Of a stretch of 64,000 nucleotides of DNA, positions 15,867 to 27,013 are shown in pieces. The first letter of the stretch is position 1. Each line of letters opens with the position of its first letter. Location: contig WGNF01000006.1 of the NCBI GenBank assembly GCA_016124615.1, positions 186,001-250,000 of the forward strand, read 5' to 3'. Source of the DNA: Paracoccaceae bacterium (GTDB lineage: Bacteria; Pseudomonadota; Alphaproteobacteria; Rhodobacterales; Rhodobacteraceae). Below the pieces are notes generated by a model that saw nothing but the letters and a program-made list of their open reading frames with translations, was not told where the DNA came from and searched no databases. The position numbers and the translations under genes were made by a program.

Positions 15867-17144
15867 ATGTTGAGACAGATCGAAGGTTCGCAAGGCATCG
15901 CCGAGGCCGTGGCACTGTGTCGCCCGCAGGTGGTTTGCGCTTATCCGATCACGCCGCAGACCCACATCGTCGAGGGTGTGGGCGCGATGGTGAAGGACGG
16001 GCGGCTGACCAATTGCGAATTCATCAACGTGGAATCGGAATTCGCCGCGATGTCGGTGGCCATCGGCGCCTCGGCCGCCGGTGCGCGGGCCTATACGGCG
16101 ACCGCCAGTCAGGGCCTCTTGTTCATGGCCGAAGCGGTCTACAACGCCGCCGGACTCGGGTTGCCGATCGTGATGACGGTGGGCAACCGGGCGATAGGCG
16201 CGCCGATCAACATCTGGAACGACCATTCCGACTCGATGGCGCTGAAGGACGCGGGCTGGATTCAGCTTTACGCCGAAACCAATCAGGAGGCCGCCGACCT
16301 GCACATCATCGCCTTCCGCCTTGCGGAAGAGCTGAGTTGCCCGGTGATGGTCTGTGTCGACGGCTTCATTCTGACCCATGCCTTCGAGCGGATCGACACG
16401 CCGACGCAGGCGCAGGTGGATGCCTTCCTGCCGCCTTTCAGCCCGGTGCAGATGCTCGACCCCGATGATCCCTATTCCATCGGCGCGATGGTCGGGCCGG
16501 AGGCTTTCACTGAGGTGCGCTATCTGGCGCATCAGAAGCAGGTGGATGCGCTGGAGGTGATCCCGCGGGTGGCGGCAGAGTTTCAGGCCGCCTTCGGGCG
16601 CGAGGCCGGGGGGCTTTTGCGGTCTTACCGGGTCGACGGGGCCGAGACGGTTCTGGTCGCGCTGGGCTCCATCAACGGCACCATCAAGGACGTGGTGGAT
16701 GCCGAACGGGCGAAGGGGGTCAGCGTCGGGTCGGTCTGCATCGGTTCGTTCCGGCCGTTTCCGCTGGCCGAACTGCACGATGCGCTGGCCGGGGCCAAGC
16801 GGGTAGTCTGCATCGAAAAGAGCCTCGCACCCGGTCTGGGCGGGATGCTGGCCTCGAACGTGCGGATGGCGATGCGCGGGCTGACGACGCCGGTGCTGAC
16901 GGTGATCGCGGGTCTGGGTGGGCGGCCGATCACGCGAACCGGGCTGACCGAGGTGATCCGCGCGGCGGGTGCCGATGCGCTGGACGATGTGACCTTCCTC
17001 GACCTCAACCGCCCGGCGATCGAGGCGCAACTGACCCGCTCGGCTGGACTGCGCGAGTCGGGGCCGATCGCGGAAAATCTGCTCAAGGCGCTGAACCCCG
17101 GCCTCGTGCGCCGGGTCTCGCCGCGCAAGGAGGCCGGGCAATGA
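15867..17144 (+). CDS. porA: Pyruvate:acceptor oxidoreductase, alpha subunit
   Basis: A 425-residue alpha subunit. VVCAYPITPQTHIVE and NVESEFAAMSVAIGAS are hallmarks of the pyrimidine-binding half of 2-oxoacid:ferredoxin oxidoreductases, and TATASQGLLFMAEAVY follows as expected. The stop overlaps the beta subunit start (ATGA), so the subunits are made together. These enzymes reversibly convert pyruvate and CoA to acetyl-CoA and CO2. The protein has no iron-sulfur motif of its own. Confidence 0.9.
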   Translation: MLRQIEGSQGIAEAVALCRPQVVCAYPITPQTHIVEGVGAMVKDGRLTNCEFINVESEFAAMSVAIGASAAGARAYTATASQGLLFMAEAVYNAAGLGLPIVMTVGNRAIGAPINIWNDHSDSMALKDAGWIQLYAETNQEAADLHIIAFRLAEELSCPVMVCVDGFILTHAFERIDTPTQAQVDAFLPPFSPVQMLDPDDPYSIGAMVGPEAFTEVRYLAHQKQVDALEVIPRVAAEFQAAFGREAGGLLRSYRVDGAETVLVALGSINGTIKDVVDAERAKGVSVGSVCIGSFRPFPLAELHDALAGAKRVVCIEKSLAPGLGGMLASNVRMAMRGLTTPVLTVIAGLGGRPITRTGLTEVIRAAGADALDDVTFLDLNRPAIEAQLTRSAGLRESGPIAENLLKALNPGLVRRVSPRKEAGQ

Positions 17145-18154
17145 CCGACGACACCCCGCAAAAGGTGCGGTTCTACCAGACCGGCACCCACACCGTCGGC
17201 AACCGCCTGATGGATGAGGCCGCCCGCACGGTGCAGGCCTCGCCCGACCGGTCGAACGCGATCACCTCGGGCCACCGCGCCTGTCAGGGTTGCGGCGAGG
17301 CACTGGGCGCGCGCTATGCGCTGGACGCGGCGATGCGGGCCTCGGGCGGACGCATGGTGGCGGTGAACGCGACTGGCTGCCTTGAGGTCTTCACCACGCC
17401 CTCGCCGGAATCGAGCTGGCAGATCGCCTGGCTGCATTCGGTCTTCGGCAACGCGCCGGCGGTGGCAACCGGGGTCGCGGCGGCGATGCGGATGCGCGGC
17501 AAGACCGATGTGCGGGTGGTCGCACAGGGCGGCGACGGCGGCACCACCGACATCGGTTTCGGCTGCCTGTCCGGCATGTTCGAGCGCAACGATGACGTGC
17601 TTTACATCTGCTACGACAACGAAGCCTATATGAACACCGGGGTGCAGCGGTCTTCGGCCACCCCGCCCGCGGCGCGCACGGCGACGACGCAGGCCATCGG
17701 CCCGCATCCGGGCAACATCTTCGGCACCGGGAAGAACATGCCGCGCATCGCGATGGCGCACAACATCCCCTATGTGGCGACTGCCAGCGTTGCCGACCTG
17801 CACGACCTGGAGGCGAAGGTGACCCGCGCGATGAGCATCGGCGGCGCGCGCTACATCCACATCTTCGTGCCCTGCCCGCTGGGCTGGGGCTCGGCGTCAC
17901 ATGACACGGTCAAGCTGGCGCGGCTGGCGGTGGAAAGCGGCTTGTTCCCGCTGTTCGAGGCGGAGCATGGCGAGGTGACGGCAGTGAAGAAAATCCGCCA
18001 TCAGGTGCCGGTGGAGGATTATCTGCGCCCGCAAGGCCGGTTCCGCCACCTCTTCCGCGAGGGGCACGAGGACCGCCCCACCATCGAGGCGATCCAGCGA
18101 ATGGCCGACGCCAACATCCGCCGTTACGGACTTGTCGAGGAGGACGCGGCATGA
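17141..18154 (+). CDS. porB: Pyruvate:acceptor oxidoreductase, beta subunit (TPP-binding)
   Basis: A 337-residue beta subunit. CQGCGEALGARYALD supplies two of the 4Fe-4S cysteines, NATGCLEVFTTP a third, and GGDGGTTDIGFG with YDNEAYMNTG forms the thiamine pyrophosphate/Mg site. The spacing and the NATGCLEV block match pyruvate-specific PorB subunits rather than 2-oxoglutarate enzymes. It overlaps both neighbours by 4 nt. The iron-sulfur cluster passes electrons to the GltD-like subunit encoded next. Confidence 0.9.
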   Translation: MTDDTPQKVRFYQTGTHTVGNRLMDEAARTVQASPDRSNAITSGHRACQGCGEALGARYALDAAMRASGGRMVAVNATGCLEVFTTPSPESSWQIAWLHSVFGNAPAVATGVAAAMRMRGKTDVRVVAQGGDGGTTDIGFGCLSGMFERNDDVLYICYDNEAYMNTGVQRSSATPPAARTATTQAIGPHPGNIFGTGKNMPRIAMAHNIPYVATASVADLHDLEAKVTRAMSIGGARYIHIFVPCPLGWGSASHDTVKLARLAVESGLFPLFEAEHGEVTAVKKIRHQVPVEDYLRPQGRFRHLFREGHEDRPTIEAIQRMADANIRRYGLVEEDAA

Positions 18155-19785
18155 ACGATCACACGCTGCCCTTTGCCATCACGCTCGATCCGGGGTCTAG
18201 CAAGCAGAACCACACTGGTTCTTGGCGGTCCGAACGGCCGGTCTATGTCGACCGGTTGCCGCCTTGCAACCATCAGTGCCCGGCGGGCGAAAACATCCAG
18301 GGCTGGCTTTATCACGCCGAAAGCGGCGACTATGCCGAAGCTTGGCGGGCGTTGATGCGCGACAACCCGATGCCCGCGGTGATGGGGCGGGTCTGCTACC
18401 ATACCTGCGAAACCGCCTGCAACCGCGGCAAGCTGGACGAGGCGGTCAGCATCCACTCGGTCGAGCGGTTTCTGGGCGACTACGCGGTGGAACACGGGCT
18501 GACGCCGCCGGTTGACGCGCCGCCCTCGGGCAAGCGCGTGCTGGTGATTGGGGCGGGGCCTTCGGGCCTGTCGGCCGCCTATCACCTGACGCGGCTGGGC
18601 CATGCGGTCACGATCCGCGAGGCGGGGCCGATGGCGGGCGGCATGATGCGCTTCGGCATCCCGAAATACCGGCTGCCGCGCGAGGTGCTGGATGCCGAGA
18701 TCGCCCGCATTCTGGCGATGGGCGTGACGCTGGAGTTGAACACCAAGGTCGAGGATATCGAGGCCGCCTTTGCCGAGGGTTTCGATGCGGTCTTCACCGC
18801 AGTCGGCGCGCATCTGGCCAAGCGGACCGAGATTCCCGCCCATGCGGCGGGCCGCATCCTGGACGCGGTGACGCTGCTGCAACAGGTCGAGATGGGCGAG
18901 GCGCCGCAACTGGGCCGCCGCGTCATCGTCTACGGCGGCGGCAATACCGCGATGGACGTGGCCCGAACGGTGCGCCGGATGGGAGCAGATGAGGCGATGA
19001 TCGTCTACCGCCGCAGCCGCAAGGAAATGCCCGCGCATGAATTCGAGGCCGCCGAGGCCGAAGAGGAAGGCGTGCTGATCCACTGGCTGCGCACCATCAA
19101 GGGCATCGAGGGCGCGGATTTCACCGTCGAGAAGATGGTGGTGGACGCCGACGGACGCCCGCAACCGACCGGCGAAACCGAGGTGCTGGAGGCCGACACG
19201 CTGGTGCTGGCGCTGGGGCAGGACGTGGACACCACGTTCCTGACCCGCGTGGAAGGGGTGCAGATCGCGAAAGACGGCGTGGTCAGCGTCGATGCGCATA
19301 TGATGACCGGCCGACCGGGGCTGTTCGCGGGCGGCGACATGGTTCCGGCCGAGCGGACGGTGACGGTGGCGATCGGCCACGGCAAGAAGGCCGCGCGCAA
19401 CATCGACGCCTGGCTGCGGGGCGGCGTGGCCGATCCGGCGCCGAAGCAGGAACTGGCCGCGTTCGAGAACCTGAACACCTGGTACTACGACGACGCGCCG
19501 CGCAGCGTGCAGGCGCAACTGTCGCTGATCCGCCGCCAGTCCAGCTTTGACGAGGTGGTTGAGGGCCTGACCGAGGAGACGGCGCAATACGAGGCGCGGC
19601 GCTGCATGAGTTGCGGCAACTGCTTCGAATGCGACAACTGCTTCGGCGTCTGCCCCGACAATGCGGTGATCAAGCTTGGCCCCGGCAACCGCTTCAAGAT
19701 CGACTACGACTACTGCAAGGGATGCGGCATCTGCGTGGCCGAATGCCCCTGTGGCGCGATCCGCATGGAACCCGAGGTGGACTGA
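18151..19785 (+). CDS. GltD-like NAD(P)H oxidoreductase with C-terminal 2x[4Fe-4S] ferredoxin domain (PorD-type fusion)
   Basis: A 544-residue flavoprotein. Residues 30-120 hold an N-terminal Fe-S region (CNHQCPAGENIQ; CYHTCETACNRG) as in the glutamate synthase small subunit. FAD (VIGAGPSGLSAAYHL) and NAD(P) (VYGGGNTAMDVART) sites follow. The last 60 residues form a ferredoxin-like domain with CMSCGNCFECDNC...VCP and CKGCGICVAECPCGA. The predicted role is to carry electrons between the por enzyme and NAD(P)H, so that no free ferredoxin is needed. Its start overlaps the porB stop (ATGA). Confidence 0.87.
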   Translation: MNDHTLPFAITLDPGSSKQNHTGSWRSERPVYVDRLPPCNHQCPAGENIQGWLYHAESGDYAEAWRALMRDNPMPAVMGRVCYHTCETACNRGKLDEAVSIHSVERFLGDYAVEHGLTPPVDAPPSGKRVLVIGAGPSGLSAAYHLTRLGHAVTIREAGPMAGGMMRFGIPKYRLPREVLDAEIARILAMGVTLELNTKVEDIEAAFAEGFDAVFTAVGAHLAKRTEIPAHAAGRILDAVTLLQQVEMGEAPQLGRRVIVYGGGNTAMDVARTVRRMGADEAMIVYRRSRKEMPAHEFEAAEAEEEGVLIHWLRTIKGIEGADFTVEKMVVDADGRPQPTGETEVLEADTLVLALGQDVDTTFLTRVEGVQIAKDGVVSVDAHMMTGRPGLFAGGDMVPAERTVTVAIGHGKKAARNIDAWLRGGVADPAPKQELAAFENLNTWYYDDAPRSVQAQLSLIRRQSSFDEVVEGLTEETAQYEARRCMSCGNCFECDNCFGVCPDNAVIKLGPGNRFKIDYDYCKGCGICVAECPCGAIRMEPEVD

Positions 19786-19823
19786 GGCGCAGCGGAAGTT
19801 CGCTCCCCCATCTGAAAGTCATC

Positions 19824-20648
19824 ATGGCCAGCACACTCAGCCCCTCTTCGGATCTGCTGCTGATCGAGACGATGGGCCTGTCCCGCGATTTCGATACCCG
19901 CACCGTGGTCGATGCGGTCACGTTGCAGGTGCGCGCGGGCGAGGTCTTTGGCCTGATTGGCCCGAACGGGGCGGGCAAGTCGACGCTGATCAAGATGCTG
20001 ACGACCTTGTTGCCGCCCTCGCGCGGCACGGCGCGGGTGGCCGGTGCCGATGTGCGCACCGATCCGCGCGCAGTGCGCCGCCACATCGGCTATGTGCCGC
20101 AGCTGCTGTCGGCCGACGGGGCGCTGACCGGCTATGAAAACCTGCTGCTGTCGGCGCGTCTCTACCTGATTCCGCGGGCCGAACGCGCGCAGCGCATCCG
20201 TGACGCGCTGGAGTTGACCGAACTGACCGAGGCCGCCAACCGCCCGGCGCAGCACTATTCGGGCGGGATGCTGCGGCGGCTGGAAATTGCGCAAAGCATG
20301 CTGCACCGCCCCGAAGTGCTGATCATGGACGAGCCGACCGTGGGCCTTGACCCGGTGGCGCGCCATGCCGTCTGGACCCATGTTCAGGACCTGCGCGACC
20401 GCTTCGGCACGACGATCCTGATCACCACCCATGCGATGGAAGAGGCCGAGGCGCTGTGCGACCGCATCGGCATCCTGCATCTGGGTCGGCTGGAACAGGT
20501 CGGCACGCCGGCCGAACTGAAGGCCGCCGTGGGGCCCGGTGCGACGCTGGATGATGTTTTCGCCGCCATCGCGGGCCACGACGTCGATCTGGGCGGCGAC
20601 TTCCGCGATGTTCGCCGCACCCGCAGGAGCCTCGCACAGCATGGCTGA
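19824..20648 (+). CDS. ABC-2 exporter ATP-binding protein (DrrA-like)
   Basis: A 274-residue ATPase with Walker A GPNGAGKSTLI, signature YSGGMLRRLEIAQSM, Walker B VLIMDEPTVGLD and H-loop TTHAMEEAE. This set, with the GGM signature, is typical of the DrrA/NodI class of ABC-2 exporters. ATG 19824 begins 38 nt after the por unit, and it overlaps the permease by 8 nt. The exported substrate is unknown. It may be co-transcribed with the por genes or only lie next to them. Confidence 0.88.
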   Translation: MASTLSPSSDLLLIETMGLSRDFDTRTVVDAVTLQVRAGEVFGLIGPNGAGKSTLIKMLTTLLPPSRGTARVAGADVRTDPRAVRRHIGYVPQLLSADGALTGYENLLLSARLYLIPRAERAQRIRDALELTELTEAANRPAQHYSGGMLRRLEIAQSMLHRPEVLIMDEPTVGLDPVARHAVWTHVQDLRDRFGTTILITTHAMEEAEALCDRIGILHLGRLEQVGTPAELKAAVGPGATLDDVFAAIAGHDVDLGGDFRDVRRTRRSLAQHG

Positions 20649-21444
20649 ACCCTTCCCCGGCGCTTTGATCCGCGCGCGCGACTATGGCACCGAGGTCTTT
20701 GCCGTCGCCGATGCCGAGATCCGCAAGCTGCGCCACGACCCCAGCGAAATTCTAACCCGCGCGATCCAGCCCGCGATCTGGCTGATCCTGTTCGGCGGTG
20801 TGATGGCGCGGGTGCGTGGTATCGCATCGGGCGAGACCAGCTACATGGATTTCCTCGCCCCCGGCATCCTTGCGCAAAGCGTGCTGTTCGCCGCGATCTT
20901 CTACGGCATCGCGGCGATCTGGGAACGCGATCTGGGCGTGCTGCATCGCTACATGGTCAGCCCGGCGCCGCGCAGCGCCCTGGTGCTGGGCAAGGGCCTG
21001 TCGTCGGCGGTGCGGGGGCTGACGCAGGCGGTGGTGGTCTATCTGCTGGCGCTGGTGCTGGGCATCGGGATCGACCTCAATCCGCTGAACCTTCTGGGCG
21101 TGGCGGGGCTGATCGCGCTGGGTTCGGCGCTGTTTTCGACCTTCTCGCTGATCATCGCCTGCATCGTGAAAACGCGCGAGCGGTTCATGGGCATCGGTCA
21201 GGTGCTGACGATGCCGATCTTCTTCGCCTCGAACGCGATCTATCCGATCGACATCATGCCCGGCTGGCTCAAGGTGGTGTCGCGCGCCAATCCGCTGACC
21301 TACGAGGTTGACGGGCTGCGGGCGCTGATGCTCAAGGCCGAACACAGCGTCTTTGGCCTGGGGCTCGACGTCGCCGTGCTGGTGGTCATCCTTGCCGTGC
21401 TGGTCAGCATCGCGACCCGGCTTTACCCGCGCATGACGCAGTAG
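20641..21444 (+). CDS. ABC-2 type transporter permease (DrrB-like)
   Basis: A 267-residue membrane protein with six predicted spans and the ABC-2 family motif in FASNAIYPIDIMPGWLKVVSRANPL (described by position, about residues 200-224). ATG 20641 is chosen because it overlaps the ATPase stop; the upstream in-frame codons are shadow translation of that gene. With the preceding ATPase it makes a two-gene exporter. No drug or lipid substrate can be read from context. Confidence 0.87.
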   Translation: MAEPFPGALIRARDYGTEVFAVADAEIRKLRHDPSEILTRAIQPAIWLILFGGVMARVRGIASGETSYMDFLAPGILAQSVLFAAIFYGIAAIWERDLGVLHRYMVSPAPRSALVLGKGLSSAVRGLTQAVVVYLLALVLGIGIDLNPLNLLGVAGLIALGSALFSTFSLIIACIVKTRERFMGIGQVLTMPIFFASNAIYPIDIMPGWLKVVSRANPLTYEVDGLRALMLKAEHSVFGLGLDVAVLVVILAVLVSIATRLYPRMTQ

Positions 21445-21466
21445 GCGCAGGTTTGCGACCGGGCCC

Positions 21467-21480
21467 TTGACCCACGTCAA
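21467..21480. promoter_or_regulatory. FNR-like box upstream of ppsA
   Basis: CCTTGACCCACGTCAAGG is a perfect inverted repeat (CCTTGAC / GTCAAGG, spacer CCAC) whose core TTGAC-N4-GTCAA fits FNR/FixK-type sites. It lies 68-81 nt upstream of the ppsA start. Confidence 0.55.
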
Positions 21481-21547
21481 GGCGGCCCATCGCCGCTGCC
21501 CCTATGGTCCCTGCCAACGGAACCTGATGGACCTGGGAGGCCCGCAC

Positions 21548-23920
<2,373 letters not shown>

Positions 23921-24008
23921 GACCGGACAGAGTGTTGCATTCGCGCGCGGGCAGGCCAATCTGCCCGCGCCGGACTGTCCGGCGGAACGGGTAGGAGCGG
24001 GCAGCACG

Positions 24009-25790
24009 ATGGCCGGGCCAGAGACGGGGGCGCCGCCCGACGCAGGTGTCGGGGCGGTCGAAGACGATGACCTTGCTACGCAGCTTGGCGCCATGCTGCG
24101 GGCGTTCTGGGCCACGCCACAGCGCAACCGGCTGATCGCGCTGGCGGTGGCGCTGGTGACGGTGATCGGCGCCACGGCTTGGGCGCAGATCCGGCTGAAC
24201 GCCTGGAACCAGCCGTTCTACAATGCGCTGACAGCCCGAAACCTGCCCGCATTCGTTACCCAGCTGGGCGTTTTCGCGATGCTGGCTGGCGTGCTGCTGG
24301 TGCTGAACGTGGCGCAGACCTGGCTGAACCAGATGACGCGGCTGGTGCTGCGGCAAGGGCTGGTGGGCGATCTCTTCGGGGAATGGCTGGCGCCTTTGCG
24401 TGCCTTCCGGCTGGCCAATGCCGGGCCGATCGGCACCAACCCCGACCAGCGGCTGGCGGCCGATGCGCAGCACCTGACCGACCTGACCACCGACCTCGGC
24501 ATCGGGTTGTTGCAGTCGACCCTGCTGCTGGCCTCGTTCATCGGCGTGCTGTGGGAACTGAGCGATGGCATGGGCGCGACGATCTTCGGCGTCGTCGTCA
24601 ACCCGCCGGGCTACATGGTGTGGTGCGCGCTGGTCTATGCGGGCACCGCATCGCTGCTGAGCTATCTGGTCGGGCGGCCGCTGATCCGGCTGGACGCCGA
24701 ACACTATGCCCGCGAGGCTGATCTGCGGTTCGAGCTTGTGCGCGTCAGCGAGGGGGTGGAGGCCATCGCCATGTATGGCGGCGAGGCCGCCGAGCGGGGG
24801 CGGCTGGATGCCACCTTCGGCACCGTTCTGGCGATCTCGCGCCGGATCGTGAGCGCGGTGACGCGGCTGACATGGGTCACGGCGGGCTACGGCTGGTTCA
24901 CCATCGTGGCGCCGATCCTGGTCGCGATGCCAAGCTACTTCGCCGGCAAGATGAGCTTTGGCGAGTTGATGATGGTGGTCGGCGCCTTCAATCAGGTGCA
25001 GCAATCACTGCGCTGGTATGTCGACAACTTCTCGGCCATCGCCGACTGGCGCGCCACGCTGCTGCGCGTCGCGGCCTTCCGCAAGGCGGTGATCGCGATG
25101 GACCGGCTGGGCCAGAGCACGGGGCGGTTCACGCTGACCGAAGGGGCGGGGACGGGGATCCGCATCGCCGACCTTTGCATCGCGGGGCCGGTCGGCACGG
25201 TGCGGCTGGACCCGGCGACGCTGGATCTGAAGCCGGGCGACCGGGTGCTGATCGGGGGCGGGCATGGCGAGGGCAAGACGCTGTTCTTCCGCGCGCTGAT
25301 CGGGCTTTGGCCCTGGGGCAGCGGCACCATCGAGCGGCCACGGCGCGAGCGGATCATGTTCCTGCCGGCACGGGCCTACCTGCCCACCGGCACGCTGCGG
25401 GCCTGTCTGACCTATCCGCAGTCTGAAACCGCGTTCGACGATGCCGCCATTGCCGCCGCGCTGACCGATGTCGGGCTGCAACGGCTGGTGCCGCAACTGG
25501 GCAAGTTCCACCGCTGGGAACGGCATCTGAGCGAGAATGAAAAACACTGTCTGGCCTTCGCCCGCGCCATTCTGCAACGGCCGGACTGGGTGGTGATCGA
25601 CGACGCGCTGAACTTTATCGAGCGTGGGGCGCGGCAGCGGATCGAAAGCATCTTCATGACCCGGCTGACCGACATGGGCGTGATCAACATCGGGCACGAC
25701 GGTGGTCGGCCGGGGTTCTATACGCGGCAAGTGACGCTGACGGTCGATGCCGCGGGGCCGAAATTCACCCCCGCCAGCGGCGCAAGCTAG
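24009..25790 (+). CDS. SbmA/BacA-type ABC transporter with degenerate ATPase motifs
   Basis: A 593-residue fused membrane/ATPase protein. The first ~330 residues hold the SbmA/BacA-like domain (about six spans; WNQPFYNALTARNLPAF and NPDQRLAADAQHLTDL are typical). The nucleotide-binding domain keeps Walker A GGGHGEGKTLFF and an H-loop-like IGHDGG. The signature is LSENEKHCLAFARAIL rather than LSxGEQ, and Walker B reads WVVIDDALNFIE with Asp in place of the catalytic Glu. This may mean weak or regulatory ATPase activity. It is convergent with the GH144 gene, and their stop codons overlap at CTAG. Confidence 0.82.
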   Translation: MAGPETGAPPDAGVGAVEDDDLATQLGAMLRAFWATPQRNRLIALAVALVTVIGATAWAQIRLNAWNQPFYNALTARNLPAFVTQLGVFAMLAGVLLVLNVAQTWLNQMTRLVLRQGLVGDLFGEWLAPLRAFRLANAGPIGTNPDQRLAADAQHLTDLTTDLGIGLLQSTLLLASFIGVLWELSDGMGATIFGVVVNPPGYMVWCALVYAGTASLLSYLVGRPLIRLDAEHYAREADLRFELVRVSEGVEAIAMYGGEAAERGRLDATFGTVLAISRRIVSAVTRLTWVTAGYGWFTIVAPILVAMPSYFAGKMSFGELMMVVGAFNQVQQSLRWYVDNFSAIADWRATLLRVAAFRKAVIAMDRLGQSTGRFTLTEGAGTGIRIADLCIAGPVGTVRLDPATLDLKPGDRVLIGGGHGEGKTLFFRALIGLWPWGSGTIERPRRERIMFLPARAYLPTGTLRACLTYPQSETAFDDAAIAAALTDVGLQRLVPQLGKFHRWERHLSENEKHCLAFARAILQRPDWVVIDDALNFIERGARQRIESIFMTRLTDMGVINIGHDGGRPGFYTRQVTLTVDAAGPKFTPASGAS

Positions 25791-27013
25791 ACCGAAGGCA
25801 TCGCCCGCGCGAAACCCATCCGCGCCAGCGCGGGGGCAATTTCGGGCGCCGACATGAACAGCCGCCACAGAAGGCCGGATCGCGCATTCTCGACCATGCC
25901 GACGATCGGGCCCTGGTCGATCGCCAGATGGCCCGGCGCCACCCATCCGATGGTTTCGTTGAAGCTGTCGCGCAGGCCATACTCGCCCCAGAGCCGGTCG
26001 CCGAGGTGTTCGTGATAGTGGCGCAGCGCGGCAAGGGATTCGGCGGGCGTGTAGGGCAGGCTGGCGATGGCGGCGGTGGGGGCGATCACGCCAAGGTCGT
26101 TGGTGGGCGAAAAGGCGTTGTAGCCCTTGTCGCCGTCGCAGGCGGTCAGCCCCCAGGCGGGGCCATAGCCCTTGAAGCCCTTCGGGTTCGCCTGCGCATA
26201 GGCGTGGTGGATCAGGGCATGGGCGCGGTTCTGCTCGAAATAATCGGCGTGGCGGTCGGTCAATCCGCGCGGATCGAGGCCGAGAAAGCTGTAATGCGTG
26301 AAGAACAGCGGCCCGCCATAGTCGGGGCCAAGCGGCAAGCGGATGCCGTAGAAGGTCTTGCCATTCTCGAAGGTGCTTGAGGTTTTCCAACCTTTTTCAT
26401 AGGCGAGCACGTTGATCGGATGGATCGGCGAAGCCATGCCTAGTACAAATGCAACAAGCGCCTCGTGGTAGCCAGTGATCGGCAGCGCGTCGGCCCAATC
26501 GCCGCGGTCGGTCCAGTGCCACATCAGTCGGTCCGGGGCGGGGCAGTAGGCGGCCCAGTTTACGGCGTGCCAGAGGGCGTCGATCGCGGTGGCCAGCGGC
26601 CCCGGCCCAAGCCATTGCCGCGCGGTCAGCAGGCCCATCATCAGGAAGGCGGTTTCCACGATGTCGCCGCCGTCATCCTTGGCCGAAAAGGCGACTGTCG
26701 CGCCGCTGGTGCCGTTCATCCAATGCGCAAAGCCGCCCTGATAGCGGGGGGCGCGACCGAGGAAATCGACGATCCGGCCGATCCGGGCGATGACGTCGCG
26801 GCGGGGCAGGAACCCCCGTTCCGCCCCCGCGATCAGCGCCATGATGCCAAAGCCGGTGCCGCCGGTCGTCACCGTTTCGCCGACGTCATAGCCATAGTCC
26901 CCGGCGGATCGTTCGCGCGCCATGCCGGACACCGGGTGGCCGAAATCCCAGAAGTAGCGCAGCGTCCGGCGCTGCACGAGATCGAGCAGCGCATCGTCGG
27001 GCAAGCGGGTCAC
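25787..27013 (-). CDS. GH144-type endo-beta-1,2-glucanase (glucoamylase-like family)
   Basis: A 408-residue protein of the glycoamylase domain family, now classed as GH144. Characterised members (e.g. Chitinophaga SGL) hydrolyse linear beta-1,2-glucan. Motifs are TLRYFWDFGHPVSGMARER at the N-terminus, GGDIVETAFLMMGLL and GWVAPGHLAIDQGPIVGMVEN near the end. The start is GTG 27013, overlapping the GH3 stop (GTGA). It has no signal peptide, so it should act in the cytoplasm, unlike many GH144 enzymes. It is the last gene of the ABC-GH3-GH144 unit. Confidence 0.85.
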   Translation of the reverse strand: MTRLPDDALLDLVQRRTLRYFWDFGHPVSGMARERSAGDYGYDVGETVTTGGTGFGIMALIAGAERGFLPRRDVIARIGRIVDFLGRAPRYQGGFAHWMNGTSGATVAFSAKDDGGDIVETAFLMMGLLTARQWLGPGPLATAIDALWHAVNWAAYCPAPDRLMWHWTDRGDWADALPITGYHEALVAFVLGMASPIHPINVLAYEKGWKTSSTFENGKTFYGIRLPLGPDYGGPLFFTHYSFLGLDPRGLTDRHADYFEQNRAHALIHHAYAQANPKGFKGYGPAWGLTACDGDKGYNAFSPTNDLGVIAPTAAIASLPYTPAESLAALRHYHEHLGDRLWGEYGLRDSFNETIGWVAPGHLAIDQGPIVGMVENARSGLLWRLFMSAPEIAPALARMGFARAMPSV

